DNA of 64,000 nucleotides from Comamonas testosteroni TK102 (GCF_000739375.1 NZ_CP006704.1:5828001-5892000), one strand, 5' to 3'; positions 37,055-46,365 are shown, counted from the stretch's first letter. Notes: a model not told the origin generated them from the letters alone. Program-made: numbers and translations.

Positions 37055-37726
37055 ATGATTTGCATGACTGCATATCCCTCTTCCCTCAGCCATGAGGCAC
37101 TGACTGCCGCCGCCCAGGACACCAGCCTGCCCGACCAGATCCTGGCCCAGTGGTTCGGCAGCCCCAGGCCCGGCAATGCCGATGCCCTCAAGCACAAGGC
37201 GCAGTGGTTCACCAAATCGGCGGCCTTCGACGAGGAGCTGCGCCAGCGCTTTGGCACTGCGGTAGAGGCCGCGCTGGGCGGTGCCCTGCAGCACTGGGCA
37301 AGCCAGGGTCCATGGCAGCAGCTGGCATTGGTGATCCTGCTGGACCAGTTCACGCGCAATATCCACCGCAACACCCCCAAGAGCTTTGCCGGCGACGCAC
37401 AGGCCCTGGCACTGGCGCTGCAAGCAATGGACTCCGGCAGCGTCCGGCTGCTGCCCGAGGTGGTCCGCGTCTTCATGTACCTGCCACTGGAACATGCCGA
37501 GGACCCGGCCATGCAGCAACGCAGCGTGGCCGCCTTCGACGCATTGCAGCAGAGCGCCACGGACGCCGAACTGCGCGAATATCTGGCCGGAACGCTGGAC
37601 TACGCCCATCGCCATCAGGTGGTGATAGAGCGCTTTGGCCGCTTCCCGCACCGCAACCACATTCTGGGCCGCGCCAGCACCGCCGAAGAGGCCGAGTACC
37701 TGGCTCAGCCCGGCTCAGGCTTCTAG
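37055..37726 (+). CDS. DUF924 family protein
   Basis: Protein of 223 aa of the DUF924 family, recognisable by ILAQWFG near the start, LVILLDQFTRNIHRNTPKSFAGD in the middle and the C-terminal RFGRFPHRNHILGR followed by STAEEAEYL. The function is unknown; the fold is helical and TPR-like. An alternative start is 37064. It is convergent with the acyltransferase gene with only 5 bases between. Confidence 0.85.
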   Translation: MICMTAYPSSLSHEALTAAAQDTSLPDQILAQWFGSPRPGNADALKHKAQWFTKSAAFDEELRQRFGTAVEAALGGALQHWASQGPWQQLALVILLDQFTRNIHRNTPKSFAGDAQALALALQAMDSGSVRLLPEVVRVFMYLPLEHAEDPAMQQRSVAAFDALQQSATDAELREYLAGTLDYAHRHQVVIERFGRFPHRNHILGRASTAEEAEYLAQPGSGF

Positions 37727-37731
37727 GGCGA

Positions 37732-38832
37732 TCACGAGCCGCGCGTAGCCTCGCGCAGCGCGGGCTCCTGGCGCGGCTTGTGCTGGCGCATGGGCTTTTT
37801 GCCCGCACCCAGGTCGCGGTGGCGCATGGCCCAGCGCTCCACCGTGTAGAACGACAGGGCCGACAGCGCAGTCGAGATCAGCAGGCCCGCGACCACAGTC
37901 ACGGGCCAGGAGTAATCGGCACGCAGATAGCGTACCACCGGGTAATGCCAGAGGTAGATGCCGTAGGACAGCTGGCCCAGCTTGATGAGCATTGGCGCCG
38001 TCAGCATTTCATAGACCAGACCCGTGGGCTTTTGCACGGCCAGCAGCACGACCAGGGCGGCGCACTCCACCACCGTGACACCCCAGACCATGGCGTGCTG
38101 GTTGTCCCATTCCAGCTCCATGATCAAGGGCACGGCCAGCACAAACCACATGGTGTAGGCGCGCAACGACTGCAGACGCTCTATCCATTGGGGGCGCTCC
38201 ATCATCAGCGCCGCCAGCAGGGCACCGGCCAGCAAACCCGAGGCCCGCGTATCGAATCGGAAGAAGATCTCGTAGAACTGCTGGCCCTGCACCACCCAGA
38301 AGATACGCCACAGCGTGCTCAACAGCCACAGCGCCGCAAGCGGCGCCCAGACCCGGCCCGGCGTGGCCTTGCGTAGCAGCAGGACCAGCAGCGGCGGCCA
38401 GATCAGATAGAAATGCTCCTCCACCGACAGCGACCACATATGCAGCAGCGTGTCCGGACTGTCGAAGAAGGCAATGCCGTAGTCAGCCAGGTAGAGGATG
38501 GAGACCAGGGCGTCCGAATAGATATCCGTGAGGTCTGGCCAGATGAACGGCGCGAACACGCAGTACGCGAGCAGAAACAGCGCCAGCGCAGGCATGAGCC
38601 GGAAGAAGCGGCGACGGTAAAAGCGCCAGTAATCGAGCTTGCCATGCTGCTGATATTCCATCAGCAGCAGCGAGGTGATCAGAAAGCCGCTGAGCACGAA
38701 GAACAGATCGACGCCGAAGAAGGCGCCGTCGAACATCGGGGCATGTGCGTGCGAGAGCAGCACCAGCACAATGGCTATGCCTCTCAATCCATCGAGCGCT
38801 GGGTTGTAGCGCAGCTTGAACGCCGACTCCAC
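37732..38832 (-). CDS. OafA/YrhL-type acyltransferase 3 family membrane protein
   Basis: Protein of about 366 aa with about ten membrane helices and the acyltransferase 3 start LDGLRGIAIVLVLLSHA, followed by GAFFGVDLFFVLSGFLIT with the conserved R/H features. Such enzymes O-acetylate or otherwise acylate envelope polysaccharides. No ATG gives a sensible start; GTG at 38832 (VESAFKLRYNPALDG), preceded by GGAAAGG, is my choice. There is no neighbouring glycan cluster to indicate a substrate. Confidence 0.82.
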   Translation of the reverse strand: MESAFKLRYNPALDGLRGIAIVLVLLSHAHAPMFDGAFFGVDLFFVLSGFLITSLLLMEYQQHGKLDYWRFYRRRFFRLMPALALFLLAYCVFAPFIWPDLTDIYSDALVSILYLADYGIAFFDSPDTLLHMWSLSVEEHFYLIWPPLLVLLLRKATPGRVWAPLAALWLLSTLWRIFWVVQGQQFYEIFFRFDTRASGLLAGALLAALMMERPQWIERLQSLRAYTMWFVLAVPLIMELEWDNQHAMVWGVTVVECAALVVLLAVQKPTGLVYEMLTAPMLIKLGQLSYGIYLWHYPVVRYLRADYSWPVTVVAGLLISTALSALSFYTVERWAMRHRDLGAGKKPMRQHKPRQEPALREATRGS

Positions 38833-39270
38833 CAAAACCGGACACCTTTCCTTTCGCCCAGGCACGGGCCGGGCTTGCAGACAAACGATCACAGCCACGC
38901 ATGAGACATGGCTGAAGCAGTATTCAGAATTTGAGCAAAGAGGCAGTAACAGCTCTTTGCAGCGACCCGGGGGTCGCAGAGCGCATGGAAACACGCTCGG
39001 GGGTGCCGGAACCTGGCAGGCGATTTGTCTGTTGCAGCTCACCGGTGGTGAGGCCACAGAATGTTATGAATGCCCGCAGCCAGACGGCTTGGCGTCTGTT
39101 GGCAGGTGAACAGACCGGGGCAATTTGAACAGATTTTTGCCACCCGCCCAAGCAGGGGACGGAGCTTGCCGAGCTCTGGCAGGGTCTTGGCAATCCGTGT
39201 TAACAATTAAGAACAAAAACAGCAGGCTGTGCCCCACCCACCAGCACCATCAGCTATCAATTTCGAAGCT
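38833..39270. other. 438-base gap without a recognisable gene
   Basis: Short frames exist on both strands, but none has a ribosome site or a familiar protein. It holds a small inverted repeat GCGACCC-GG-GGGTCGC near 38962-38977 and a partial repeat copy CATCAGCTATCAATTTC just before the hydroxylase gene end, around 39247-39263. The acyltransferase promoter must be here. Confidence 0.4.
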
Positions 39271-40041
39271 TCAGGATGACTTGCGGCGCCCGCAAGCGGG
39301 CGCACTCTGGTGCACATCGCGCCACAGCAGCATCTCGGCCACGCGTTCGGACTTGTCGTCATCAAAGCCCAGTTGCTGCGCACGCTCGGCGGGGTTGGTC
39401 CAGGTGCCGAACAGCATGTCCCATAGCGGCAGGCCGTAGTTCTGCGCATGGTGGCCATGCTGATGGTGCACGGTATGCATTTCCGGGCGCTGCAGCACAT
39501 AGCCGAGCCAGCGCGGCGTGCGTATGTCGGCATGGGTGAACAGATCGAAGGCCGCCGTCAGCCCCAGGGCCACGGCCGCCGCCGCCGGGCTGGCGCCCAG
39601 CACCCAGTAGCTGGAGATCACGCTCAGCAGCATGGCGGCGCAGGAGTCCAGCGGATGGGCATAGAACGAGGTCAGCACCTCGATGCGCCGCGCGCTGTGA
39701 TGCAACTGGTGGAACACCCGCCACAGCAGGTCGGAGGCGTGGGTGGCGCGGTGCCACCAGTAAAAGACAAAGCTGGTGATGAAAAAGCTCAGCAAGCCCA
39801 CCAGCAGCGGGTTCCAGCGTGCGCCCACATCCAGCAGCGCATGCTGGCGAATCCGGTCTTCCAGCAACCAGCCCAGCGCCAGCGTGCAGACCAGCGTCAG
39901 CGCGCCCAGGGCGCTGCTGTAGATCAGCCAGCGCCGGTCGCAGAGATTGCGCGAGGCGGGCGCAATCACCTCGCGCGTGAAGACCGCCACGAACAGCAGC
40001 GCAATCAGCGGATAGACCAGGTACTCCAGCACGGCAATCAT
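39271..40041 (-). CDS. Fatty acid hydroxylase / sterol desaturase family protein
   Basis: Membrane protein of 256 aa with the histidine cluster of di-iron hydroxylases: WWHRATHASD, VFHQLHHSARR and MHTVHHQHGHHAQNYG, plus four membrane helices. It would hydroxylate or desaturate a lipid chain in the inner membrane; the substrate is not readable. It ends with a polar tail (CGRRKSS). No operon partner is close; the GltI-like gene is 50 bases upstream in the same direction. Confidence 0.85.
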   Translation of the reverse strand: MIAVLEYLVYPLIALLFVAVFTREVIAPASRNLCDRRWLIYSSALGALTLVCTLALGWLLEDRIRQHALLDVGARWNPLLVGLLSFFITSFVFYWWHRATHASDLLWRVFHQLHHSARRIEVLTSFYAHPLDSCAAMLLSVISSYWVLGASPAAAAVALGLTAAFDLFTHADIRTPRWLGYVLQRPEMHTVHHQHGHHAQNYGLPLWDMLFGTWTNPAERAQQLGFDDDKSERVAEMLLWRDVHQSAPACGRRKSS

Positions 40042-40091
40042 TTCCCTTGAGGTTTGCCTTGCAGTCTATCGGCTGATATGGGCCTGCCGCT

Positions 40092-41054
40092 TTATTGGGG
40101 CAATACGAACTGCTCCAGCGGCGTATCGTTGGGTGCGGCCAGCTGCTTCTTGAGCACCTCGCCCATGGGCAGGTTCAGGTTCACGCTCTTGGGTGCAATG
40201 GGCTGCATGAACCATTTGTTGTAGAGCTTGTGGAGCTCGCCCGAGCGGATCATCTGCAAAATGGCGCCGTCCACGGCCTTCTTGATCTGCGGGTCGTTCT
40301 TGCTGAACTGGATGGCAATCGGCTCGGCACCGATCACCTCGCCCACAATCTTGTAGCCCTTGGGATTCTTGCTCTGCCCGATCACGCCGGCCAGCATGTT
40401 GTCGTCCAGCACAAAGGCATCGACGCGACCCGACTCCAGCATCAGAAAGCTCTCGAACTGGTCCTTGCTCATCAGCGTCTTGAAGTTCAACTCGTTGTCG
40501 CTGGCGTACTTGCGCAGAATCTGCACTGCCGTCGTGCCGGTGATAGCACCCACATTGCGCCCCTGCAGCTGCTTGAACGAGGTGATGCCGGAATCGGCAC
40601 GCACGGCCATGCGCACCTCGCTGACATAGGTGGTCAGGCCGAACGCAACCTGCTTCTGGCGCGTGAGGTTGTTGGTCATGCTGGCGCAGTTGAAATCGGC
40701 CGTGCCGTTGTTGATCAGCGGCATGGTGTTCTGCGGCGTCAGCACCATGTATCTGAGCTGGGCCCTGGGCGCGATCGCATGCACCACCCGCTCGCAGAGG
40801 TCCATGTGATAGCCGACGAACTTCTCGTTGGCGCCGATCGCGTAGGACATGGGAACCGCAGCCTCCCGTACCCCCAGCACCACGGTGCCGCCTGCCTGCC
40901 AGCGCTGCAGCGTGGGCGATGCGGACAGTTCCACCGCCGTGTCGATATTGGCACCGATAGTGGAGCTCGCCGCCTCGGTCTTGCCCGCAGCCATGGCAGA
41001 ACCCGCACATACCAGCGCTGCTGCCAGCCCGGCCCATTTCAACGACTTGCCCAT
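40092..41054 (-). CDS. Amino-acid ABC transporter substrate-binding protein (GltI-like)
   Basis: Protein of 320 aa with signal peptide (LAAALVCAGSAMAAG) and the family 3 binding-protein pattern: VVLGVREAAVPMSYAI, GYHMDLCERVV and the C-terminal KWFMQPIAPKSVNLNLPMG, which resembles the glutamate/aspartate protein GltI. No permease or ATPase gene is adjacent, so it is an orphan. The ATG at 41054 follows GGGAG at six bases and is preferred. Confidence 0.85.
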   Translation of the reverse strand: MGKSLKWAGLAAALVCAGSAMAAGKTEAASSTIGANIDTAVELSASPTLQRWQAGGTVVLGVREAAVPMSYAIGANEKFVGYHMDLCERVVHAIAPRAQLRYMVLTPQNTMPLINNGTADFNCASMTNNLTRQKQVAFGLTTYVSEVRMAVRADSGITSFKQLQGRNVGAITGTTAVQILRKYASDNELNFKTLMSKDQFESFLMLESGRVDAFVLDDNMLAGVIGQSKNPKGYKIVGEVIGAEPIAIQFSKNDPQIKKAVDGAILQMIRSGELHKLYNKWFMQPIAPKSVNLNLPMGEVLKKQLAAPNDTPLEQFVLPQ

Positions 41055-41210
41055 CATCCACTCCCGAAAAACAAAAGCGCCGAGACCCCTGGTCATCGGC
41101 GCTCATCACCCACCCGATCCGGCACACCCCCCATGCCCTCATGAGGCCCTGGCCCGATTGTCGTTGCTCGCTTATCGCTTTGAGTGGAATGCTTATGCCT
41201 GCGCGTCGCC

Positions 41211-42056
41211 TCACACGTCGCGTTTGGCGGGGGCCGCCCCCGTCAGTTCACGCAGGCGCTGATGGACGCTGCTGGCTTCATCGACCGGCTGCTGGTGCTT
41301 GGCCCGCAGATAGCGCTCGGTGAACACGCCCAGATAGCTCTCCAGCACCTGGCCGGCCTGCACATCGCCGGCATCGCCCACCAGCTCCAGACACAGGGCC
41401 GCCACCTCGCTGGTGCAGAAATGGTCGTCGCGCTTGGATCTGCGCAGCTGGTAGCGGGAGATCAGGTCCGGGTTCAGGCTGAGCACGGGAAAGCCATCGA
41501 GATACGGGCTTTTGCGGAACATCTTGCGCGCCTCCGACCAGGTCGCGTCCAGCAGGATGAACAGCGGGCGTCTGCCGGGCTGCAGCGCACGGCTGTCGCC
41601 GCCGTCCAGCGTCTCCAGCACACGCTCGGCAGGCTCCGCATATTCGCCGGGAAACACCACATAGGGCTGCCATTGCGGATCGGCCAGCAAGACCTCCAGC
41701 TGCGGATCCTGCTCGGTGCGCGACCAGCCGAAGGCATGGGTGTCCTTCACCACATCGGCAATCAGCCAGCCCGTGTTGCTGGGCTTGAGCGGCTCGGCAT
41801 CATGCATCAGCAGGCAGAAGGCCGCGCGCGTGGCCAGCTCGGGGCGCAGCGCGCACATGCAGTGGGAAGGGCGCAAGCGGCAGCCCTCGCAGCGCTCGCC
41901 CTTGGGGCCGCCACGCGCCAGAAACGGACGCGTGCTGCGCGCCAGCCGTGCCTGGCGCAAGCGCGAGACGGCATGCGGGGGCAGCGTGGAGGCAACGGTT
42001 TTCTGCGGAGTCAGAGCGGCAGGGGACAAAGGCGTGGAAGCAGGCAAGACGGACAC
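41211..42056 (-). CDS. DTW domain tRNA-uridine aminocarboxypropyltransferase
   Basis: Protein of 281 aa of the DTW family (TapT/YfiP). Landmarks are CEGCRLRPSHCMCALRPEL, a cysteine-rich metal-binding cluster, the name-giving motif LLDATWSEARKMFRKSPYL, and SRYQLRRSKRDDHFCTSEVAA. The enzyme makes acp3U in tRNA from S-adenosylmethionine. The first 40 residues are variable and the true start could be later. Confidence 0.88.
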   Translation of the reverse strand: MSVLPASTPLSPAALTPQKTVASTLPPHAVSRLRQARLARSTRPFLARGGPKGERCEGCRLRPSHCMCALRPELATRAAFCLLMHDAEPLKPSNTGWLIADVVKDTHAFGWSRTEQDPQLEVLLADPQWQPYVVFPGEYAEPAERVLETLDGGDSRALQPGRRPLFILLDATWSEARKMFRKSPYLDGFPVLSLNPDLISRYQLRRSKRDDHFCTSEVAALCLELVGDAGDVQAGQVLESYLGVFTERYLRAKHQQPVDEASSVHQRLRELTGAAPAKRDV

Positions 42057-42128
42057 CAGCGGGTTCGGGCAGATGCCCGGATTGTCCCGCCTTTGCCAAA
42101 CCCAGTGCTGATGCTGCAGGAGTGCCGC

Positions 42129-42911
42129 TTACTCGCAGCCACCCTGTTCGAAGGTCGGACCACGGCCAAAACTGAACACCGTGGGCCTGGCATTCCTGAG
42201 TCCTGCGGAAATCACATTCCTGAAGCGATCCGGCTCGCAGTTGAAACGCGTGTCCAGCACATAGTCGTCGGACTCTGCCTTGACCATGGCGTCGCGCCAG
42301 GCGGCCGTCGCATCCAGCACCTTGCCGTCAACCATGGGGGCCTGCACCGAGTAATTGATGAAGTGGGTCAGGCGCGAGCCCTTGGCCTCCAGATACACCA
42401 CGGGGTCGGCGGCATTGCCGCACAGCGTCAGGCAGTCGGCGTAATAACGGCTGTCCAGCAAGGGCTCGAAGCCGCCAAAAGTCAGGTCGCCGAGCTTGAT
42501 ATCGGGCTGGCCCTCGGACACATTCAGCACGCTCTTGAGCGAGAGATTGCAGCTGGGTGCGATATCGATCTCGACCGACTCGATCACCTTGTCGGCCTCG
42601 TCGCTGACCAGGGTGATATCGCAGCCATCGGTGCGGAACTGGTGGCGGTGGAACTCCGAGCGCATGGCCGGGCCGGCAATCTTTTGCGCATAGGCCAGAT
42701 TCATGCCTATGGTTTCGGTGCTGAACAGCTGGTCGATCACGCGCCTGGCTTCTGCGGCAGGCGCTGCGGGCGCAGGGGCTGGCGCAGTTGCGGGGGCCTG
42801 TGCCGGGGGCGCGGCGCCCTCGGTCTTGGAATCCGAGCAGGCCAGCAGCAATGCCGCTGCCGCCATGGCGCCCGTCCAGACTCCGCAGCGTTTGATCCAG
42901 CGATGAGGCAT
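42129..42911 (-). CDS. Hypothetical lipoprotein
   Basis: Protein of 260 aa that I do not recognise. It has a lipoprotein-type signal (AMAAAALLLACS) and an Ala/Pro-rich linker from about 30 to 55, then a globular domain with cysteines in TDGCDITLV, APSCNLSLKS, DCLTLCGN and a C-terminal QGGCE. This suggests disulfides in the periplasm. AAGG eight bases before 42911 favours that start. It is in the same direction as the methyltransferase gene upstream. Confidence 0.7.
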   Translation of the reverse strand: MPHRWIKRCGVWTGAMAAAALLLACSDSKTEGAAPPAQAPATAPAPAPAAPAAEARRVIDQLFSTETIGMNLAYAQKIAGPAMRSEFHRHQFRTDGCDITLVSDEADKVIESVEIDIAPSCNLSLKSVLNVSEGQPDIKLGDLTFGGFEPLLDSRYYADCLTLCGNAADPVVYLEAKGSRLTHFINYSVQAPMVDGKVLDATAAWRDAMVKAESDDYVLDTRFNCEPDRFRNVISAGLRNARPTVFSFGRGPTFEQGGCE

Positions 42912-42983
42912 CTCCATATCCTTGTGAGTTCGCAAGCCCCGCAATATAGGTGCAGGCCCCGAAATCACCAAGAACCAGAGGTT

Positions 42984-43616
42984 TCAGCCTCCCACGCACT
43001 CCAGCTCGAACAGCGGCATATCGCCGCTTCGGCTGAGCCAGACACCGCCGCCCAGCTCCTTGAAGTGAGGCTGCAGGCCGCGGCGGTACAACTCGGCGCG
43101 GTGACGATACAGGCGCGGGTCGGTCAGCTCCTCGTCGATGATGTCGCGCTCGTAGTCCTCACGTGCCACGGCCTCGATGTAGAGACCGCCACGCGACAGC
43201 CGGCCCAGATTGGCCAGCGCCTTTTTCAGGTCGGCCGGGCTCAGATAGGGCAGCACGCCCTGGCAGATCACCAGATCGAAAGGCTGACCATCTTTGGGCT
43301 GCCAATCCACCACCGAGCCCTGCTCCCAGCCATAGCGCTCGCAGAGATAGGGACTGAACTCCACGCCCTGATACTGCACGCCCGGAAAGTGCTTTTGCAC
43401 CGCCTCGCGCCACAGGCCTATGCCGCAGCCCACATCAAGCACCCGCTGCACGGGCACGCGCAGATACGCAAGATACGAGCAGACAAACGCACCCAGCCGC
43501 CGCGCGTGCTCGGGATCGATCACGCTGGTCTTTTTGTCAAAGTAAAAGCGCTGGTAATACGCCTCGTCAAACCACTCGTTGCTTGCTGATTGCACGCAGC
43601 TTCCTTCAAAAAACAA
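42984..43616 (-). CDS. Class I SAM-dependent methyltransferase
   Basis: Protein of 210 aa with the SAM-binding glycine motif VLDVGCGIGLWREAVQ (about 59-74), then VEFSPYLCERYG and DLVICQGVLPYLSP. The target is unknown. It contains EYE-like acidic and aromatic residues but no extra domain. It lies upstream of the lipoprotein gene with a 72-base gap. Confidence 0.82.
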   Translation of the reverse strand: MFFEGSCVQSASNEWFDEAYYQRFYFDKKTSVIDPEHARRLGAFVCSYLAYLRVPVQRVLDVGCGIGLWREAVQKHFPGVQYQGVEFSPYLCERYGWEQGSVVDWQPKDGQPFDLVICQGVLPYLSPADLKKALANLGRLSRGGLYIEAVAREDYERDIIDEELTDPRLYRHRAELYRRGLQPHFKELGGGVWLSRSGDMPLFELECVGG

Positions 43617-43682
43617 ACGGCGCCCGAAGACGCCGAAACTTCAAAAAACCGACGCTGACTCAGGAAAGAGACAGCCAGCAAG

Positions 43683-43748
43683 GGCCTGAGCGGCCCCGCA
43701 GCGAGGCCGTCGTCCCCTACCGGGGGAAGGCGCGCAACGCCTCAGGGA
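43683..43748. repeat. GC-rich intergenic repeat-like sequence
   Basis: Contains TCCCC-TACCG-GGGGA and GGCG-CGCAA-CGCC, followed by CTCAGGGA. Similar GC-rich strings occur between genes in Comamonadaceae to my memory. It sits between the zinc-ribbon and methyltransferase genes. Confidence 0.35.
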
Positions 43749-43749
43749 G

Positions 43750-43992
43750 TTAGATTCTGCCGACCACGGACCAGCCCTTGCGCTGGTCCTGCTTGTTGTT
43801 CTCGTAGTCCCATACCGTGCCGCAGCGCTCGCAGACATAGCGGGTCACCGTCGCCGTGGTCGAGCCGCGCTCCTCCTTGCGGTTGCCGCGCTGCATCAGT
43901 TCGGCATGGCCGGGGGCTTTGCGCCAGTTGCGCTGAATGCCGGCACAGGCGTCGCACAGATGGTCTTCGGCAGGAGTGGTGGTGTTGGTCAT
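43750..43992 (-). CDS. Small zinc-ribbon protein
   Basis: Protein of 80 aa with two CxxC pairs, CDAC at about 13-16 and CERC at about 53-56, which would bind one zinc ion. The rest is charged (RGNRKEERGSTTATVTRYV, VWDYENNKQDQRKGW). I know of no function. No strong ribosome site is seen before 43992, so the start is uncertain. Confidence 0.6.
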   Translation of the reverse strand: MTNTTTPAEDHLCDACAGIQRNWRKAPGHAELMQRGNRKEERGSTTATVTRYVCERCGTVWDYENNKQDQRKGWSVVGRI

Positions 43993-44160
43993 GAAAAAAC
44001 TACTGAATGTGGTGCAGGCCCCGGACATCCGCCCGCGCTGCAAAGCAGCCATTGTGCCGCCTGCCCCGGTTTTGCACCTGAGGCGGGCACAGCATCACCG
44101 CTTGCAGGTCGGGCATGACCGCGTTCGCTGTTGCCGCTCGAAGCTCAAGACCTTGCCAGA

Positions 44161-44185
44161 CAAGCGCAGACAGCTACTGTTTTTG
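44161..44185. repeat. Dispersed intergenic repeat, degenerate copy
   Basis: CAAGCGCAGACAGCTACTGTTTTTG. It matches the AAGCGC and CAGCTA parts of the family and lies next to the VOC gene terminator. Confidence 0.5.
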
Positions 44186-44203
44186 ATCCCCACCGCTGAA
44201 GAC

Positions 44204-44227
44204 AAAAAAAGGCCGCTTGCGCGGCCC
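44204..44227 (-). terminator. Intrinsic terminator after the VOC gene
   Basis: On the minus strand GGCCGC-GCAA-GCGGCC is followed by TTTTTTT. It lies about 20 bases beyond the stop codon of the VOC protein. Confidence 0.85.
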
Positions 44228-44245
44228 TGGTTCAATCAGCCTCGA

Positions 44246-44620
44246 TCATGCCTTCGCGGGGCGATAGGCCAGACAGATCTTGTTGCCGTCGGGGTCGCGC
44301 AGATAGGCCAGATACATGGAATCGCCACGCCAGCCCGGCGCGTCCTCGATAGATACACCGCCCGCTGCCAGGCCCGCCGCATGGGCCGCGTTCACCTGAT
44401 CGGTGGACTGGGCCAGAAAGCCCGTGGTCGCGCCATTGCCCGAGCTGGCCGTTTCGCCGTTGATGGGCGTAGAGATGGCAAACACGCCCGTGGGGCTGCG
44501 GTAGAAGAAGCGGTTCTTGTTGGCAACGCCGGGCGCAATGCCCAGCTGGCCCAGCAGCGCGTCGTAAAAGCGCTTGCTGGACTCCAGATCATTTACACCC
44601 AGCATGATGTGGCTAAACAT
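44246..44620 (-). CDS. VOC (glyoxalase/bleomycin resistance) family protein
   Basis: Protein of 124 aa with the vicinal-oxygen-chelate fold: FSHIMLGVNDLESSKRFYDALL at the start and MYLAYLRDPDGNKICLAYRP at the end, including the RDPDGN pattern. The substrate is unknown. CAGGAG before 44620 fixes the start. It is divergent from the flavin reductase gene with a gap of about 100 bases. Confidence 0.82.
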   Translation of the reverse strand: MFSHIMLGVNDLESSKRFYDALLGQLGIAPGVANKNRFFYRSPTGVFAISTPINGETASSGNGATTGFLAQSTDQVNAAHAAGLAAGGVSIEDAPGWRGDSMYLAYLRDPDGNKICLAYRPAKA

Positions 44621-44723
44621 GGTTGTCTCCTGGAAAGGCCCTGTTTCGGGCGAAGATGGGAAATCGGCAAGCCATCGTAACGGGAGCTTGCCGCCCTCTT
44701 CTGTCACCCATTTTCAGCCCACC

Positions 44724-45299
44724 ATGCTGCCAGACCATTTCACCCCGGTTCCCCTGGACAAGTCCTACCGCCTGCTCAATCACGGCCCCACGGTCATCGT
44801 CTCGGCCCAGCACGCGGGCGAGCGCAATGCCATGAGCGCGGCCTGGGCCTGCGCGCTCGATTTCGCGCCGCCCAAGATCAGCGTCGTGCTCGACAAGGCC
44901 ACGCGCACGCGTGCGCTGGTCGAGGGCAGCGGCCTCTTTGCCGTGCAACTGCCCACCGTGCCCCAGGCCGCGCTGACGGTGGGCATAGGCACGGACAGCG
45001 CCGTCACGGAACCGCGCAAGCTCGTCAAACATGGCGTGCAGCTTTTCGACGCACCGGGCTTCGATGTACCGCTGGTGGCTGGCTGCGCCGCCTGGCTGGT
45101 CTGCAAGCTGATTCACGAGCCGCACAACCAGCAGAGCTATGACCTGTTCATCGCCGAAGTCGTGGGCGCCTGGGCCGACGAGCGCGTGTTCCGCAACGGA
45201 CACTGGGAGTTCGGCTCCGCCCCCGCCGAGCTGCGCACCCTGCACTATGTGGCCGGGGGGCAGTTCTTTGCGATCGGCGAATCGGTGCTGGTGAAGTAG
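44724..45299 (+). CDS. Flavin reductase family protein
   Basis: Protein of 191 aa of the DIM6/NTAB flavin reductase family with an FMN-binding split barrel: GPTVIVSAQHAGERNAMSAAWACALDF near the start, then TRALVEGSGLFAVQLP. It would reduce flavin, or serve as an NAD(P)H-dependent flavoprotein partner of an oxygenase. The frame is open to 44574; MLPDHFTPVPLDKSYRLL at 44724 is the family start. Confidence 0.85.
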   Translation: MLPDHFTPVPLDKSYRLLNHGPTVIVSAQHAGERNAMSAAWACALDFAPPKISVVLDKATRTRALVEGSGLFAVQLPTVPQAALTVGIGTDSAVTEPRKLVKHGVQLFDAPGFDVPLVAGCAAWLVCKLIHEPHNQQSYDLFIAEVVGAWADERVFRNGHWEFGSAPAELRTLHYVAGGQFFAIGESVLVK

Positions 45300-45310
45300 A
45301 AACTTTCATG

Positions 45311-45350
45311 GCAGCAGCGCTTATGCATCAAGCGCTGGCAGCTATCAAAA
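45311..45350. repeat. Dispersed intergenic repeat, copy C
   Basis: GCAGCAGCGCTTATGCATC then AAGCGCTGGCAGCTATCAAAA. The first part is the inverse of the second, so the copy is a complete palindromic form. It follows the flavin reductase stop codon. Confidence 0.75.
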
Positions 45351-45546
45351 TCATGGGCACTTTGCCGTGACGGCCACTGACACCCTCAGGCGCCCTGACC
45401 CGCAGCGCCTGCGCACCCGGGTATTTGTAACCGCCTTGATTTAGACTGCATCACTGACTGACATATCAATCAACCCATGACTGCAGGTGCCGTACCGCCG
45501 CACAGGGCAGCGATCTCTGCTATCAATCACCGCGAAGTGACAGGCC

Positions 45547-46365
45547 ATGGCGCAAGAGTTTTTCGATCCCGTGCTGTTCATCAAGGAGGATGCGCCGACT
45601 GTGGTCGATCTGTCGCAGACACCGTTCTTCTGCAATCTCCACGGCTACCCGCACTACTGCGCAGAGCCGCCCGCAGGCTTGACGGTGCTGGAGCCGGCCA
45701 TCAGCAATCCCGAGGTCGCCATCGGCAACGCATACCGCGTCCTTTCGGCAACCACCACGCATCCGCAGCCCGAATACGGCAGCCAGACCCAGCTGGTGTT
45801 CCAGGCCGAACGGATCGAGTACCAGGCCCTGGCCGCAACCCCTGAAACAGCAGCGGCTTTCGGCATGACGCTGATCGAATCGGGACAGGGCATACGCATC
45901 ACCAGCCCGCAGCCGCATCTTTCGCTGGTCGACTATGAATACGGCATGTTTGCCGGGCACCGCTCGCCCTATGAGGGTACGGGCTATCGCCTGCTGGGCA
46001 AGGTCTGCACCGATCTCGAGCATCACGATTTCCCGCATGTCTTCACCTCCATCGATCCGCATCTGCCGCTGGTGATTTCGGTGGGAAAGTACTGGCCACA
46101 GCAGCAGAAAATCTGTCTCGCCGACCTCTGGCTGCCGCGCGGCAAGGCCTTGTATGTGCCGCCCCGGCCGAGCCTGCCCGGCCAGACCTGCCTGGATCTG
46201 CACGGCAACCGCAACTCGGCCCTGGCCTGCTGGCGCGGGATAGCGCGCTCCAGCGTCAGAACCCAGACCCTGCTGCAGACCGAAGGCGGCTATTTCTACT
46301 GGTTCTGGAACGAGCTGCCCACCACCCATCCCCTTCTGGACATGACAGGAGCGCTCCATGCTTGA
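45547..46365 (+). CDS. Unknown protein upstream of orphan PAS kinase
   Basis: Protein of 272 aa that I do not recognise. It has no signal or membrane segment. The first two thirds contain many aromatic and histidine residues (NLHGYPHYCAEPPAGL, DLEHHDFPHVFTSIDPHLP, VSVGKYWPQQQK-like ISVGKYWPQQQK) that suggest a ligand-binding or enzymatic domain. Its end overlaps the start of the histidine kinase by 8 bases, so the two are almost certainly translated together. A role as a sensor partner or a target is possible, but this is inference only. Confidence 0.65.
   Translation: MAQEFFDPVLFIKEDAPTVVDLSQTPFFCNLHGYPHYCAEPPAGLTVLEPAISNPEVAIGNAYRVLSATTTHPQPEYGSQTQLVFQAERIEYQALAATPETAAAFGMTLIESGQGIRITSPQPHLSLVDYEYGMFAGHRSPYEGTGYRLLGKVCTDLEHHDFPHVFTSIDPHLPLVISVGKYWPQQQKICLADLWLPRGKALYVPPRPSLPGQTCLDLHGNRNSALACWRGIARSSVRTQTLLQTEGGYFYWFWNELPTTHPLLDMTGALHA

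Noticed and set aside
38833..39270. Small genes in the acyltransferase-hydroxylase gap
   Set aside because: Frames of 65 to 97 codons exist on both strands, but none has a ribosome site, familiar motif or normal codon use.
41184..43589. Plus-strand open frame of about 800 codons
   Set aside because: Crosses the DTW, lipoprotein and methyltransferase genes of the other strand; repetitive composition shows a shadow.
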